64,000 bases of DNA from Sepiola atlantica (lineage: Eukaryota > Mollusca > Cephalopoda > Sepiida > Sepiolidae). The stretch lies in NCBI GenBank assembly GCA_963556195.1, contig OY744523.1, forward strand, positions 81,340,980 to 81,404,979, given 5' to 3'. Position 1 is the first letter of the stretch. Each line of letters opens with the position of its first letter. The notes under the pieces are model-generated. The model searched no databases. It was not told the origin of the DNA and saw only the letters and a list, made by a program, of their open reading frames with translations. Positions 1-9,474 of this stretch are shown piece by piece. Position numbers and translations under genes: made by a program.

Positions 1-23
1 ATGTTGATGAAAAACACGTTGCG

Positions 24-57
24 CGAGTCGGTTTTCACTCGATTTCATGATGTCATG
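24..57. other. Internal dyads of the monomer (example copy)
   Basis: Two short inverted repeats sit side by side. CGAGT at 24-28 and ACTCG at 37-41 are complementary arms around an 8-base loop, and they occur in nearly every monomer. CATGA at 46-50 and TCATG at 53-57 are arms around a TG spacer, and occur only in the monomer type with TTTCATGATGTCATG. Dyads like these can bind dimeric proteins or form small hairpins. No binding protein is implied by the sequence, and I see no match to the CENP-B box pattern. Confidence 0.7.
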
Positions 58-184
58 TCATGGAATTATCAAATAAGAAGGTTAAGATTACTATTGTTGA
101 ATGTTGATGAAAAACACGTTGCGCGATGCGATTTTCACTCGAATTAATGCTATCATGTCTTTACAACATGGAATTATCGAATAA

Positions 185-292
185 GAAGGTTGAGATTACT
201 ATTTTTGAATGTTGATGAAAAACATGTTGCGCGAGTCGATTTTCACTCGATTTCATGATGTCATGTCTTTACAACATGGATGTATGAAATTA
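185..292 (+). repeat. Representative full-length 108-bp monomer
   Basis: This unit shows the monomer order: GAAGGTTGAGATTACTATT, then TTGAATGTTGATG, an A-tract (GAAAAAC), a CpG cluster (GTTGCGCGAGTCG), TTTTCACTCG, a variable segment (TTTCATGATGTCATG or AATTAATGATGTTATG), TTTACAAC, and a variable tail (ATGGATGTATGAAATTA or ATGGAATTATCAAATAA). The length is 36 codons, so a reading frame carries from one monomer to the next, but stops recur in most variants. The phase chosen here is arbitrary. The A-tract varies from about 5 to 9 A in other copies. Confidence 0.9.
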
Positions 293-750
293 GAAGGTTG
301 AGATTACTATTGTTGAATATTAATGAAAAACACGTTGCGCGAGTCGATTTTCACTCGAATTAATGATGTTATGTATTTACAACTAGGATGTATGAAATTA
401 GAAGGTTGAGATTACTATTGTTGAATGTTGATGAAAAACACGTTGCGCGAGTCGGTTTTCACTCGATTTCATGATGTCATGTCTTTACAACATGGAATTA
501 TCGAATAAGAAGGTTGAGATTACTATTTTTGAATGTTGATGAAAAACACGTTGCGCGAGTCGATTTTCACTCAAATTAATGATATCATGTCTTTACAACA
601 TGGGTGTATGAAATTAGAAGGTTTAGATTACTATTGTTGAATGTTGATGAAAAACACGTTGCGCGAGTCGATTTCCACTCGAATTAATGATGTTATGTAT
701 TTACAACTTGGATGTATGAAATTAGAAGGTTAAGATTACTATTGTTGAAT

Positions 751-805
751 GTTGAAGAAAAAAACCGTTGCGCGAGTCGGTTTTCATTTGAATTATTGAC
801 GCTAT
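751..805 (+). repeat. C-type monomer variant (first clear copy)
   Basis: This variant differs from the usual monomer at many linked positions: GTTGAAGAAAAAAACCG replaces GTTGATGAAAAACACG, TTTTCATTTGAATTATTG replaces the TTTTCACTCG segment, and GACGCTATG follows. The linked changes stay together in dozens of copies across the window, for example near 3866, 8548, 16203, 21446, 27047, 32749, 37181, 43060, 48317, 54479 and 63021. The set behaves as a stable subfamily and usually appears once per roughly 1 kb. In 54.4-63.2 kb it often occurs as a pair of adjacent monomers. Confidence 0.85.
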
Positions 806-1394
806 GTATTTACAACATGGATGTATGAAATTAGAAGGTTGAGATTACTATTGTTGAATGTTGATGAAAAACACGTTGCGCGAGTCGGTTTTCACTCGAT
901 TTCATGATGTCATGTCTTTACAACATGGAATTATCAAATAAGAAGGTTAAGTTTACTATTGTTGAATGTTGATGAAACACACGTTGCGCGAGTCGATTTT
1001 CACTCGAATTAATGATGTTATGTATTTACAACATGGATGTATGAAATTAGAAGGTTGAGATTACTATTGTTGAATGTTGATCAAAAACACGTTGCGCGAG
1101 TCGATTTTCACTCGAATTAATGATGTCATGTTGATGAAAAACACGTTGCGCGAGTCGGTTTTCACTCGATTTCATGATGTCATGTCTTTACAACATGGAA
1201 TTATCAAATAAGAAGGTTGAGATTACTATTGTTGAATGTTGATGAAAAACACGTTGCGCGATGCGATTTTCACTCGAATTAATGGTATCATGTCTTTACA
1301 ACATGGAATTATCGAATAAGAAGGTTGAGATTACTATTTTTGAATGTTGATGAAAAACATGTTGCGCGAGTCGATTTTCACTCGATTTCATGAT

Positions 1395-2293
1395 GTCATG
1401 TCTTTACAACATGGATGTATGAAATTAGAAGGTTGAGATTACTATTGTTGAATATTGATGAAAAACACGTTGCGCGAGTCGATTTTCACTCGAATTAATG
1501 ATGTTATGTATTTACAACTAGGATGTATGAAATTAGAAGGTTGAGATTACTATTGTTGAATGTTGATGAAAAACACGTTGCGCGAGTCGGTTTTCACTCG
1601 ATTTCATGATGTCATGTTTTTACAACATGGAATTATCGAATAAGAAGGTTGAGATTACTATTTTTGAATGTTGATGAAAAACACGTTGCGCGAGTCGATT
1701 TTCACTCGAATTAATGATGGCATGTCTTTACAACTTTGATGTATGAAATTAGAATGTTGAGATTACTATTGTTGAATGTTGATGAAAAACACGTTGCGCG
1801 AGTCGATTTTCACTCGAATTAATGATGGCATGTCTTTACAACTTACAAATTATTGACGCTATGTATTTACGAGTCGATTTTCACTTGCGCGAGTCGGTTT
1901 TCACTCGAGATTACTATTTTTGAATGTTGATGTCATGTCTTTACAACATGGAATTATCAAATATGAAGGTTAAGATTACTATTGTTGAATATTGATAAAA
2001 AAAATAAGAAGGTTAAGTTTACACTCGAATTAATGATGTTATGTATTTACAACATGAATGTTGAAGGTTGTTGAATGTTGATGAAAAACACGTTGCGCGA
2101 GTCGGTTTTCACTCGATTTCATGATGTCATGTCTTTACAACATGAAATTATCAAAGCATTAAGATTACTATTGTTGAATGTTGAAGAAAAAAACCGTTGC
2201 GCGAGTCGGTTTTCATTTGAATTATTGACGCTATGTATTTACAACATGGATGTATGAAATTAGAAGGTTGAGATTACTATTGTTGAATGTTGA
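1395..2293 (+). repeat. Higher-order block A, copy 1 (carries scrambled cassette)
   Basis: This block matches 9295-10193 at a constant offset of 7,900 bp. It includes the GTCATGTTTTTACAAC variant, the ACAACTTTGATG variant, the scrambled cassette and the following C-type monomer. The two copies diverge after the A-tract near 2293. Confidence 0.85.
1843..2070 (+). repeat. Scrambled monomer cassette, copy 1
   Basis: About 230 bp in which monomer fragments are joined out of order. ACAACTT runs into ACAAATTATTGACGC, TATTTAC into GAGTCGATTTTCAC, TTTTCACT into TGCGCGAGTCGG, CACTCGA into GATTACTATTTTTG, AATGTTGATG into TCATGTC, and an A-run into TAAGAAGGTTAAG and then CACTCGAATT. It ends with CATGAATGTTGAAGG before normal monomers resume. 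At least six junctions lie within it, and several share 2-5 bases at the join. Confidence 0.85.
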
Positions 2294-2545
2294 TAAAAAA
2301 CACGTTGCGCGAGTCGATTTTCACTCGAATTAATGATGTATGAACTTAAAATGTTCAGATTACTATTGTTGAATGTTGATGAAAAACACGTTGCACGTCG
2401 GTTTTCACTAAATTTCATGATGTCACGTCTTTACAACATGGAATTATCAAATAAGAAGGTTGAGTTTACTATTGTTGAATGTTGATGAAAAACACGTTGC
2501 GCGAGTCGGTTTTTACTCTAATTATTTACAACATCGATGTATAAA
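2294..2545 (+). repeat. Most divergent monomers of the window
   Basis: Monomers here carry private changes that I do not see elsewhere in the window: TATGAACTTAAAATGTTCAG near 2339, GTTGCACGTCGG near 2391, CACTAAATTTCATG near 2406, GTCACGTC near 2422, and TTTTTACTCTAATTATTTAC near 2511 joined directly to ACATCGATGTATAAAATT. Some segments are shortened. The stretch appears to be single-copy within the window. Confidence 0.7.
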
Positions 2546-3970
2546 ATTAGAAGGTTGAGATTACTATTGTTGAATATTGATAAAAAAACACGTTGCGCGA
2601 GTCGATTTTCACTCGAATTAATGATATCATGTCTTTACAACATGGAATTATCAAATTAGAATGTTGAGATTACTATTGTTGAATATTGATAAAAAAAACA
2701 CGTTGCGCGAGTCGATTTTCACTCGAATTAATGATGTTATGTATTTACAACATGGATGTATGAAATACATTGTTGAATGTTGATGAAAAACACGTTGCGC
2801 GAGTCGGTTTTCACTCGATTTCATGATGTCATGTCTTTACAACATGGAATTATCAAATAAGAAGGTTAAGTTTACTATTGTTGAATGTTGATCAAAAACA
2901 CGTTGCGCGAGTCGATTTTCACTCGAATTAATGATATCATGTCTTTACAACATGGAATTATCAAATAAGAAGGTTGAGATTACTATTGTTGAATGTTGAT
3001 TACAAACTCGTTGCGCGAGTCGATTTTCACTCGATTTCATTATGTCATGTCTTTACAACATGGAATTATCAAATATGAAGGTTAAGATTACTATTGTTGA
3101 ATATTGATAAAAACATGTTGCGCGAATCGATTTTCACTCGAATTAATTATGTTATGTCTTTACAACGTGGATGTATGAAATTAGAAGGTTGAGATTACTA
3201 TTGTTGAATGTTGATGAAAAACACGTTGCGCGAGTCGGTTTTCACTCGAATTAATGATATCAGGTCTTTACAACATGGATGTATCAATTTAGAAGGTTGA
3301 GATTACCATTGTTGAATATTGATAAAAAACACGTTGCGCGAGTCCATTTTCAGTCGAATTAATGATGTTAATTCATGACATCATGAAATCGAGTGAAAAC
3401 CGACTCGCGCAACCTTCTTATTTGATAATTCCATGTTGTAAAGACATGATATCATTAATTCGAGTGAAAACCGACTCGCGCAACCTTCTTATTTGATAAT
3501 TCCATGTTGTAAAGACATGACATCATTAATTCGAGTGAAAATCGACTCGCGAAACGTGTTTTTCATCATCGTATTAATGGTATCATGTCTTTACAACATG
3601 GAATTATCGAATAAGAAGGTTGAGATTACTATTTTTGAATGTTGATGAAAAACACGTTGCGCGAGTCGATTTTCACTCGAATTAATGATATCATGTCTTT
3701 ACAACATGGGTGTATGAAATTAGAAGGTTTAGATTACTATTGTTGAATATTGATGAAAAACACGTTGCGCGAGTCGATTTCCACTCGAATTAATGATGTT
3801 ATGTATTTACAACTTGGATGTATGAAATTAGAAGGTTAAGATTACTATTGTTGAATGTTGAAGAAAAAAACCGTTGCGCGAGTCGGTTTTCATTTGAATT
3901 ATTGACGCTATGTATTTACAACATGGATGTATGAAATTAGAAGGTTGAGATTACTATTGTTGAATGTTGA
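2546..3970 (+). repeat. Higher-order block E, copy 1 (contains inverted monomers)
   Basis: This block matches 28.15-29.70 kb, 44.16-45.72 kb and 46.04-47.39 kb. Shared markers are a shortened junction GAAATACATTGTTGAATG at 2762, GATTACAAACTCG near 2998, GATAAAAACATG near 3104, AACGTGGATG near 3165, a TGATATCAGG variant near 3255, and the inverted segment at 3374. It lacks one monomer relative to the 28-kb copy. It ends in a private deletion where GTTGATA joins ATGATGTCATG near 3971. Confidence 0.85.
3374..3570 (-). repeat. Inverted monomer segment (197 bp), copy 1
   Basis: The minus strand here reads as satellite monomers while both flanks read forward. Two complete shortened units of 71 bp lie within it. 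Each lacks the 37 bp between AAGGTT and GCGCGAG, and GTT is repeated at the deletion ends. The left breakpoint is ATGATGTTAATT before CATGACATC. The right one is TTTTTCATCATC before GTATTAATGG. The segment can fold back on the forward monomers to its left. Confidence 0.9.
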
Positions 3971-4104
3971 TAATGATGTCATGTTGATGAAAAACACGTT
4001 GCGCGAGTCGATTTTCACTCGAATTAATGGTATCATGTCTTTACAACATGGAATTATCAAATTAGAATGTTGAGATTACTATTGTTGAATATTGATAAAA
4101 AAAA

Positions 4105-6650
4105 CACGTTGCGCGAGTCGATTTTCACTCGAATTAATGATGTTATGTATTTACAACATGGATGTATGAAATTAGAAGGTTAAGATTACTATTGTTGAAT
4201 GTTGATGAAAAACACGTTGCGCGAGTCGGTTTTCACTCGATTTCATGATGTCATGTCTTTACAACATGGAATTATCAAATAAGAAGGTTAAGATTACTAT
4301 TGTTGAATGTTGATGAAAAACACGTTGCGCGATGCGATTTTCACTCGAATTAATGGTATCATGTCTTTACAACATGGAATTATCGAATAAGAAGGTTGAG
4401 ATTACTATTGTTGAATGTTGATGAAAAACATGTTGCGCGAGTCGATTTTCACTCGATTTCATGATGTCATGTCTTTACAACATGGATGTATGAAATTAGA
4501 AGGTGTAGATTACTATTGTTGAATATTGATGAAAAACACGTTGCGCGAGTCGATTTTCACTCGAATTAATGATGTTATGTATTTACAACATGGATGTATG
4601 AAATTAGAAGGTTGAGATTACTATTGTTGAATGTTGATTAAAAACAAGTTGCGCGAGTCGGTTTCCACTCGATTTCATGATGTCATGTCTTTACAACATG
4701 GATGTATGAAATTAGAATGTTGAGATTACTATTGTTGAATGTTGATGAAAAACACGTTGCGCGAGTCGGTTTTCACTCGATTTCATGATGTCATGTCTTT
4801 ACAACATGAAATTATCAAAGCATTAAGATTACTATTGTTGAATGTTGAAGAAAAAAACCGTTGCGCGAGTCGGTTTTCATTTGAATTATTGACGCTATGT
4901 ATTTACAACATGGATGTATGAAATTAGAAGGTTGAGATTACTATTGTTGAATGTTGATAAAAAACACGTTGCGCGAGTCGATTTTCACTCGAATTAATGA
5001 TGGCATGTCTTTACAACATGGATGTATGAAATTAGAAGGTTGAGATTAATATTGTTGAATATTGATGAAAAACACGTTGCGCGAGTCGATTTCCACTCGA
5101 ATTAATGATGTTATGTATTTACAACATGGATGTATCAAATAAGAAGGTTGAGATTACTATTGTTGAATGTTGATGAAAAACATGTTGCGCGAGTCGATTT
5201 TCACTCGATTTCATGATGTCATGTCTTTAATACATGGAATTATCAAATTAGAATGTTGAGATTACTATTGTTGAATATTGATAAAAAAAACACGTTGCGC
5301 GAGTCGATTTTAACTCGAATTAATGGTATCATGTCTTTACAACATGGATGTATGAAATTAGAAGGTTGAGATTACTATTGTTGAATGTTGATAAAAAACA
5401 CGTTGCGCGAGTCGGTTTTCACTCGATTTCATGATGTCATGTCTTTACAACATGGAATTATCAAATAAGAAGGTTAAGATTACTATTGTTGAATGTTGAT
5501 GAAAAACATGTTGCGCGAGTCGATTTTCACTCGATTTCATGATGTCATGTCTTTACAACATGGATGTATGAAATTAGAAGGTTGAGATTACTATTGTTGA
5601 ATGTTGATGAAAAACAAGTTGCGCGAGTCGGTTTTCACTCGATTTCATGATGTCATGTCTTTACAACATGGATGTATGAAATTAGAAGGTTGAGATTACT
5701 ATTGTTGAATGTTGATTACAAACTCGTTGCGCAAGTCGATTTTCACTCGAATTAATGATATCATGTCTTTACAACATGGAATTATCAAATTAGATTACTA
5801 TTGTTGAATATTGATAAAAAAAACACGTTGCGCGAGTACATTTTAACTCGAATTAATGATGTTATGTATTTACAACATGGATGTATGAAATTAGAATGTT
5901 GAGATTACTATTGTTGAATGTTGATGAAAAACACGTTGCGCGAGTCGGTTTTCACTCGAATTAATGATGGCATGTCTTTACAACATGGATGTATGAAATT
6001 AGAAGGTTGAGATTACTATTGTTGAATGTTGAAGAAAAAAACCGTTGCGCGAGTCGGTTTTCATTTGAATTATTGACGCTATGTATTTACAACATGGATG
6101 TATGAAATTAGAAGGTTGAGATTACTATTGTTGAATGTTGATGAAAAACACGCTGCGCGAGTCGATTTTCACTCGAATTAATGATATCATGTCTTTACAA
6201 CATGGAATTATCAAATTAGAATGTTGAGATTACTATTGTTGAATGTTGATGAAAAACACGCTGCGCGAGTCGATTTTCACTCGAATTAATGATGTTATGT
6301 ATTTACAACATGGATGTATGAAATTAGAAGGTTGAGATTACTATTTTTGAATGTTGATGAAAAACACGTTGCGCGAGTCGGTTTTCATTTGAATTATTGA
6401 CGCTATGTATTTACAACATGGATGTATGAAATTAGAAGGTTGAGATTACTATTGTTAAATGTTGATGAAAAACACGTTGCGCGAGTCGATTTTCACTCGA
6501 ATTAATGATGTTATGTATTTACAACTAGGATGTATGAAATTAGAAGGTTGAGATTACTATTGTTGAATGTTGATAAAAAACACGTTGCGCGAGTCGATTT
6601 TCACTCGAATTAATGATGTCATGTTGATGAAAAACACGTTGCGCGAGTCG
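4105..6650 (+). repeat. Higher-order block C, copy 1
   Basis: This stretch matches 13082-15700 at an offset of 8,977 bp. Shared markers include GATTAAAAACAAG near 4636, the GAAATTATCAAAGCATTAAG variant near 4808, CTTTAATACATGG near 5226, GATTACAAACTCG at 5714, GAGTACATTTTAACTCG near 5836, and a pair of CACGCTGCGCG monomers near 6150 and 6258. Near 6340 the 13-15 kb copy carries one extra monomer. Confidence 0.85.
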
Positions 6651-6728
6651 ATTTTCACTCGAATTAATGATGTTATGTATTTACAACATGGATGTATGAA
6701 ATTAGAAGGTTAAGATTACTATTGTTGA

Positions 6729-7588
6729 ATGTTGATGAAAAACACGTTGCGCGAGTCGGTTTTCACTCGATTTCATGATGTCATGTCATGGAATTATCAA
6801 ATAAGAAGGTTAAGATTACTATTGTTGAATGTTGATGAAAAACACGTTGCGCGATGCGATTTTCACTCGAATTAATGCTATCATGTCTTTACAACATGGA
6901 ATTATCGAATAAGAAGGTTGAGATTACTATTTTTGAATGTTGATGAAAAACATGTTGCGCGAGTCGATTTTCACTCGATTTCATGATGTCATGTCTTTAC
7001 AACATGGATGTATGAAATTAGAAGGTTGAGATTACTATTGTTGAATATTAATGAAAAACACGTTGCGCGAGTCGATTTTCACTCGAATTAATGATGTTAT
7101 GTATTTACAACTAGGATGTATGAAATTAGAAGGTTGAGATTACTATTGTTGAATGTTGATGAAAAACACGTTGCGCGAGTCGGTTTTCACTCGATTTCAT
7201 GATGTCATGTCTTTACAACATGGAATTATCGAATAAGAAGGTTGAGATTACTATTTTTGAATGTTGATGAAAAACACGTTGCGCGAGTCGATTTTCACTC
7301 AAATTAATGATATCATGTCTTTACAACATGGGTGTATGAAATTAGAAGGTTTAGATTACTATTGTTGAATGTTGATGAAAAACACGTTGCGCGAGTCGAT
7401 TTCCACTCGAATTAATGATGTTATGTATTTACAACTTGGATGTATGAAATTAGAAGGTTAAGATTACTATTGTTGAATGTTGAAGAAAAAAACCGTTGCG
7501 CGAGTCGGTTTTCATTTGAATTATTGACGCTATGTATTTACAACATGGATGTATGAAATTAGAAGGTTGAGATTACTATTGTTGAATG
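6729..7588 (+). repeat. Higher-order block D, copy 2
   Basis: This is the second copy of 1-860, with the same order of variant monomers and the same 9-bp-type shortening at GTCATGTCATGG. It is followed by 162 bp absent from copy 1 and then by homology to about 860-1080, including the GATGAAACACACG variant near 7860 (copy 1 near 970). Confidence 0.85.
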
Positions 7589-7749
7589 TTGATAAAAAAC
7601 ACGTTGCGCGAGTCGATTTTCACTCGAATTAATGATGTCATGTTGATGAAAAACACGTTGCGCGAGTCGGTTTTCAATCGATTTCATGATTTCATGTCTT
7701 TACAACATGGATGTATGAAATTAGAAGGTTGAGATTACTATTGTTGAAT

Positions 7750-8640
7750 GTTGATGAAAAACACGTTGCGCGAGTCGGTTTTCACTCGATTTCATGATGT
7801 CATGTCTTTACAACATGGAATTATCAAATAAGAAGGTTAAGTTTACTATTGTTGAATGTTGATGAAACACACGTTGCGCGAGTCGATTTTCACTCGAATT
7901 AATGATGTTATGTATTTACAACATGGATGTATGAAATTAGAAGGTTGAGATTACTATTGTTGAATGTTGATCAAAAACACGTTGCGCGAGTCGGTTTTCA
8001 CTCGAATTAATGATATCAGGTCTTTACAACATGGATGTATGAATTTAGAAGGTTGAGATTACCATTGTTGAATATTGATAAAAAACACGTTGCGCGAGTC
8101 GATTTTCAGTCGAATTAATGATGTTAATTCATGACATCATGAAATCGAGTGAAAACCGACTCGCGCAACCTTCTTATTTGATAATTCCATGTTGTAAAGA
8201 CATGACATCATTAATTCGAGTGAAAATCGACTCGCGAAACGTGTTTTTCATCATCGTATTAATGGTATCATGTCTTTACAACATGGAATTATCGAATAAG
8301 AAGGTTGAGATTACTATTTTTGAATGTTGATGAAAAACACGTTGCGCGAGTCGATTTTCACTCAAATTAATGATATCATGTCTTTACAACATGGGTGTAT
8401 GAAATTAGAAGGTTTAGATTACTATTGTTGAATATTGATGAAAAACACGTTGCGCGAGTCGATTTCCACTCGAATTAATGATGTTATGTATTTACAACTT
8501 GGATGTATGAAATTAGAAGGTTAAGATTACTATTGTTGAATGTTGAAGAAAAAAACCGTTGCGCGAGTCGGTTTTCATTTGAATTATTGACGCTATGTAT
8601 TTACAACATGGATGTATGAAATTAGAAGGTTGAGATTACT
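7750..8640 (+). repeat. Partial copy of block E with a shortened inversion
   Basis: From the GTTTACTATTG and GATGAAACACACG variants this stretch follows block E, but it omits the roughly 0.4 kb between the GATCAAAAAC monomer and the TGATATCAGG monomer. It then contains the inversion at 8130 and the usual flanking monomers, including GTGTATGAAATTAG and a C-type monomer. Confidence 0.75.
8130..8255 (-). repeat. Inverted monomer segment (126 bp), shorter form
   Basis: The two breakpoints are the same as in the 197-bp inverted segments, but one 71-bp unit is missing (197 minus 71 equals 126). Loss or gain of exactly one inner unit explains the difference. An apparent 70-codon frame at 8118-8330 spans it only because stop codons of the forward monomer are absent on the flipped strand. 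Confidence 0.9.
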
Positions 8641-9474
8641 ATTGTTGAATGTTGATAAAAAACACGTTGCGCGATGCGATTTTCACTCGAATTAATGATG
8701 TCATGTCTTTACAACATGGAATTATCGAATAAGAAGGTTGAGATCACTATTTTTGAATGTTGATGAAAAACATGTTGCGCGAGTCGATTTTCACTCGATT
8801 TCATGATGTCATGTCTTTACAACATGGATGTATGAAATTAGAAGGTTGAGATTACTATTGTTGAATATTGATGAAAAACACGTTGCGCGAGTCGATTTTC
8901 ACTCGAATTAATGATGTTATGTATTTACAACTAGGATGTATGAAATTAGAAGGTTAAGATTACTATTGTTGAATGTTGAAAAAAAAAACCGTTGCGCGAG
9001 TCGGTTTTCATTTGAATTATTGACGCTATGTATTTACAACATGGATGTATGAAATTAGAAGGTTGAGATTACTATTGTTGAATGTTGATAAAAAACACGT
9101 TGCGCGAGTCGATTTTCACTCGAATTAATGATGTCATGTTGATGAAAAACACGTTGCGCGAGTCGGTTTTCACTCGATTTCATGATGTCATGTCTTTACA
9201 ACATGGAATTATCAAATAAGAAGGTTGAGATTACTATTGTTGAATGTTGATGAAAAACACGTTGCGCGATGCGATTTTCACTCGAATTAATGGTATCATG
9301 TCTTTACAACATGGATGTATGAAATTAGAAGGTTGAGATTACTATTGTTGAATATTGATGAAAAACACGTTGCGCGAGTCGATTTTCACTCGAATTAATG
9401 ATGTTATGTATTTACAACTAGGATGTATGAAATTAGAAGGTTGAGATTACTATTGTTGAATGTTGATGAAAAAC

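Larger units (their letters stand above)
1..860 (+). repeat. Higher-order block D, copy 1
   Basis: This stretch matches 6729-7588 at a constant offset of 6,728 bp. Shared diagnostic features are the shortened junction GTCATGTCATGGAATTATC near 53-70, AATTAATGCTATCATG near 145, the TTAATGAAAAAC variant near 320, CTCAAATTAATGATATC near 570 and the TTTCCACTCG variant near 672. After about 860 the homology continues at an offset of 6,890, because copy 2 carries 162 bp (one and a half monomers) more. Confidence 0.85.

Noticed and set aside
185..292. 108-bp monomer as an ancient dimer of 54 bp
   Set aside because: The recurrent 54-bp deletion suggested it, but the two halves show no convincing similarity to each other. 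Shared ATG at the join explains the deletion position better.
2075..2257. 60-codon open frame repeated at 4739, 9975, 12854 and 30605, and with one change at 10837 and 13716
   Set aside because: It spans two satellite monomers (one ordinary, one C-type) that happen to lack stops in one frame. The identical copies come from block duplication. At 34869 the same site has a stop. There is no promoter, initiation context or homology to support a gene.
8118..8330. 70-codon open frame across the inverted segment
   Set aside because: It arises because the flipped monomers present the opposite strand. Both edges lie in ordinary satellite.
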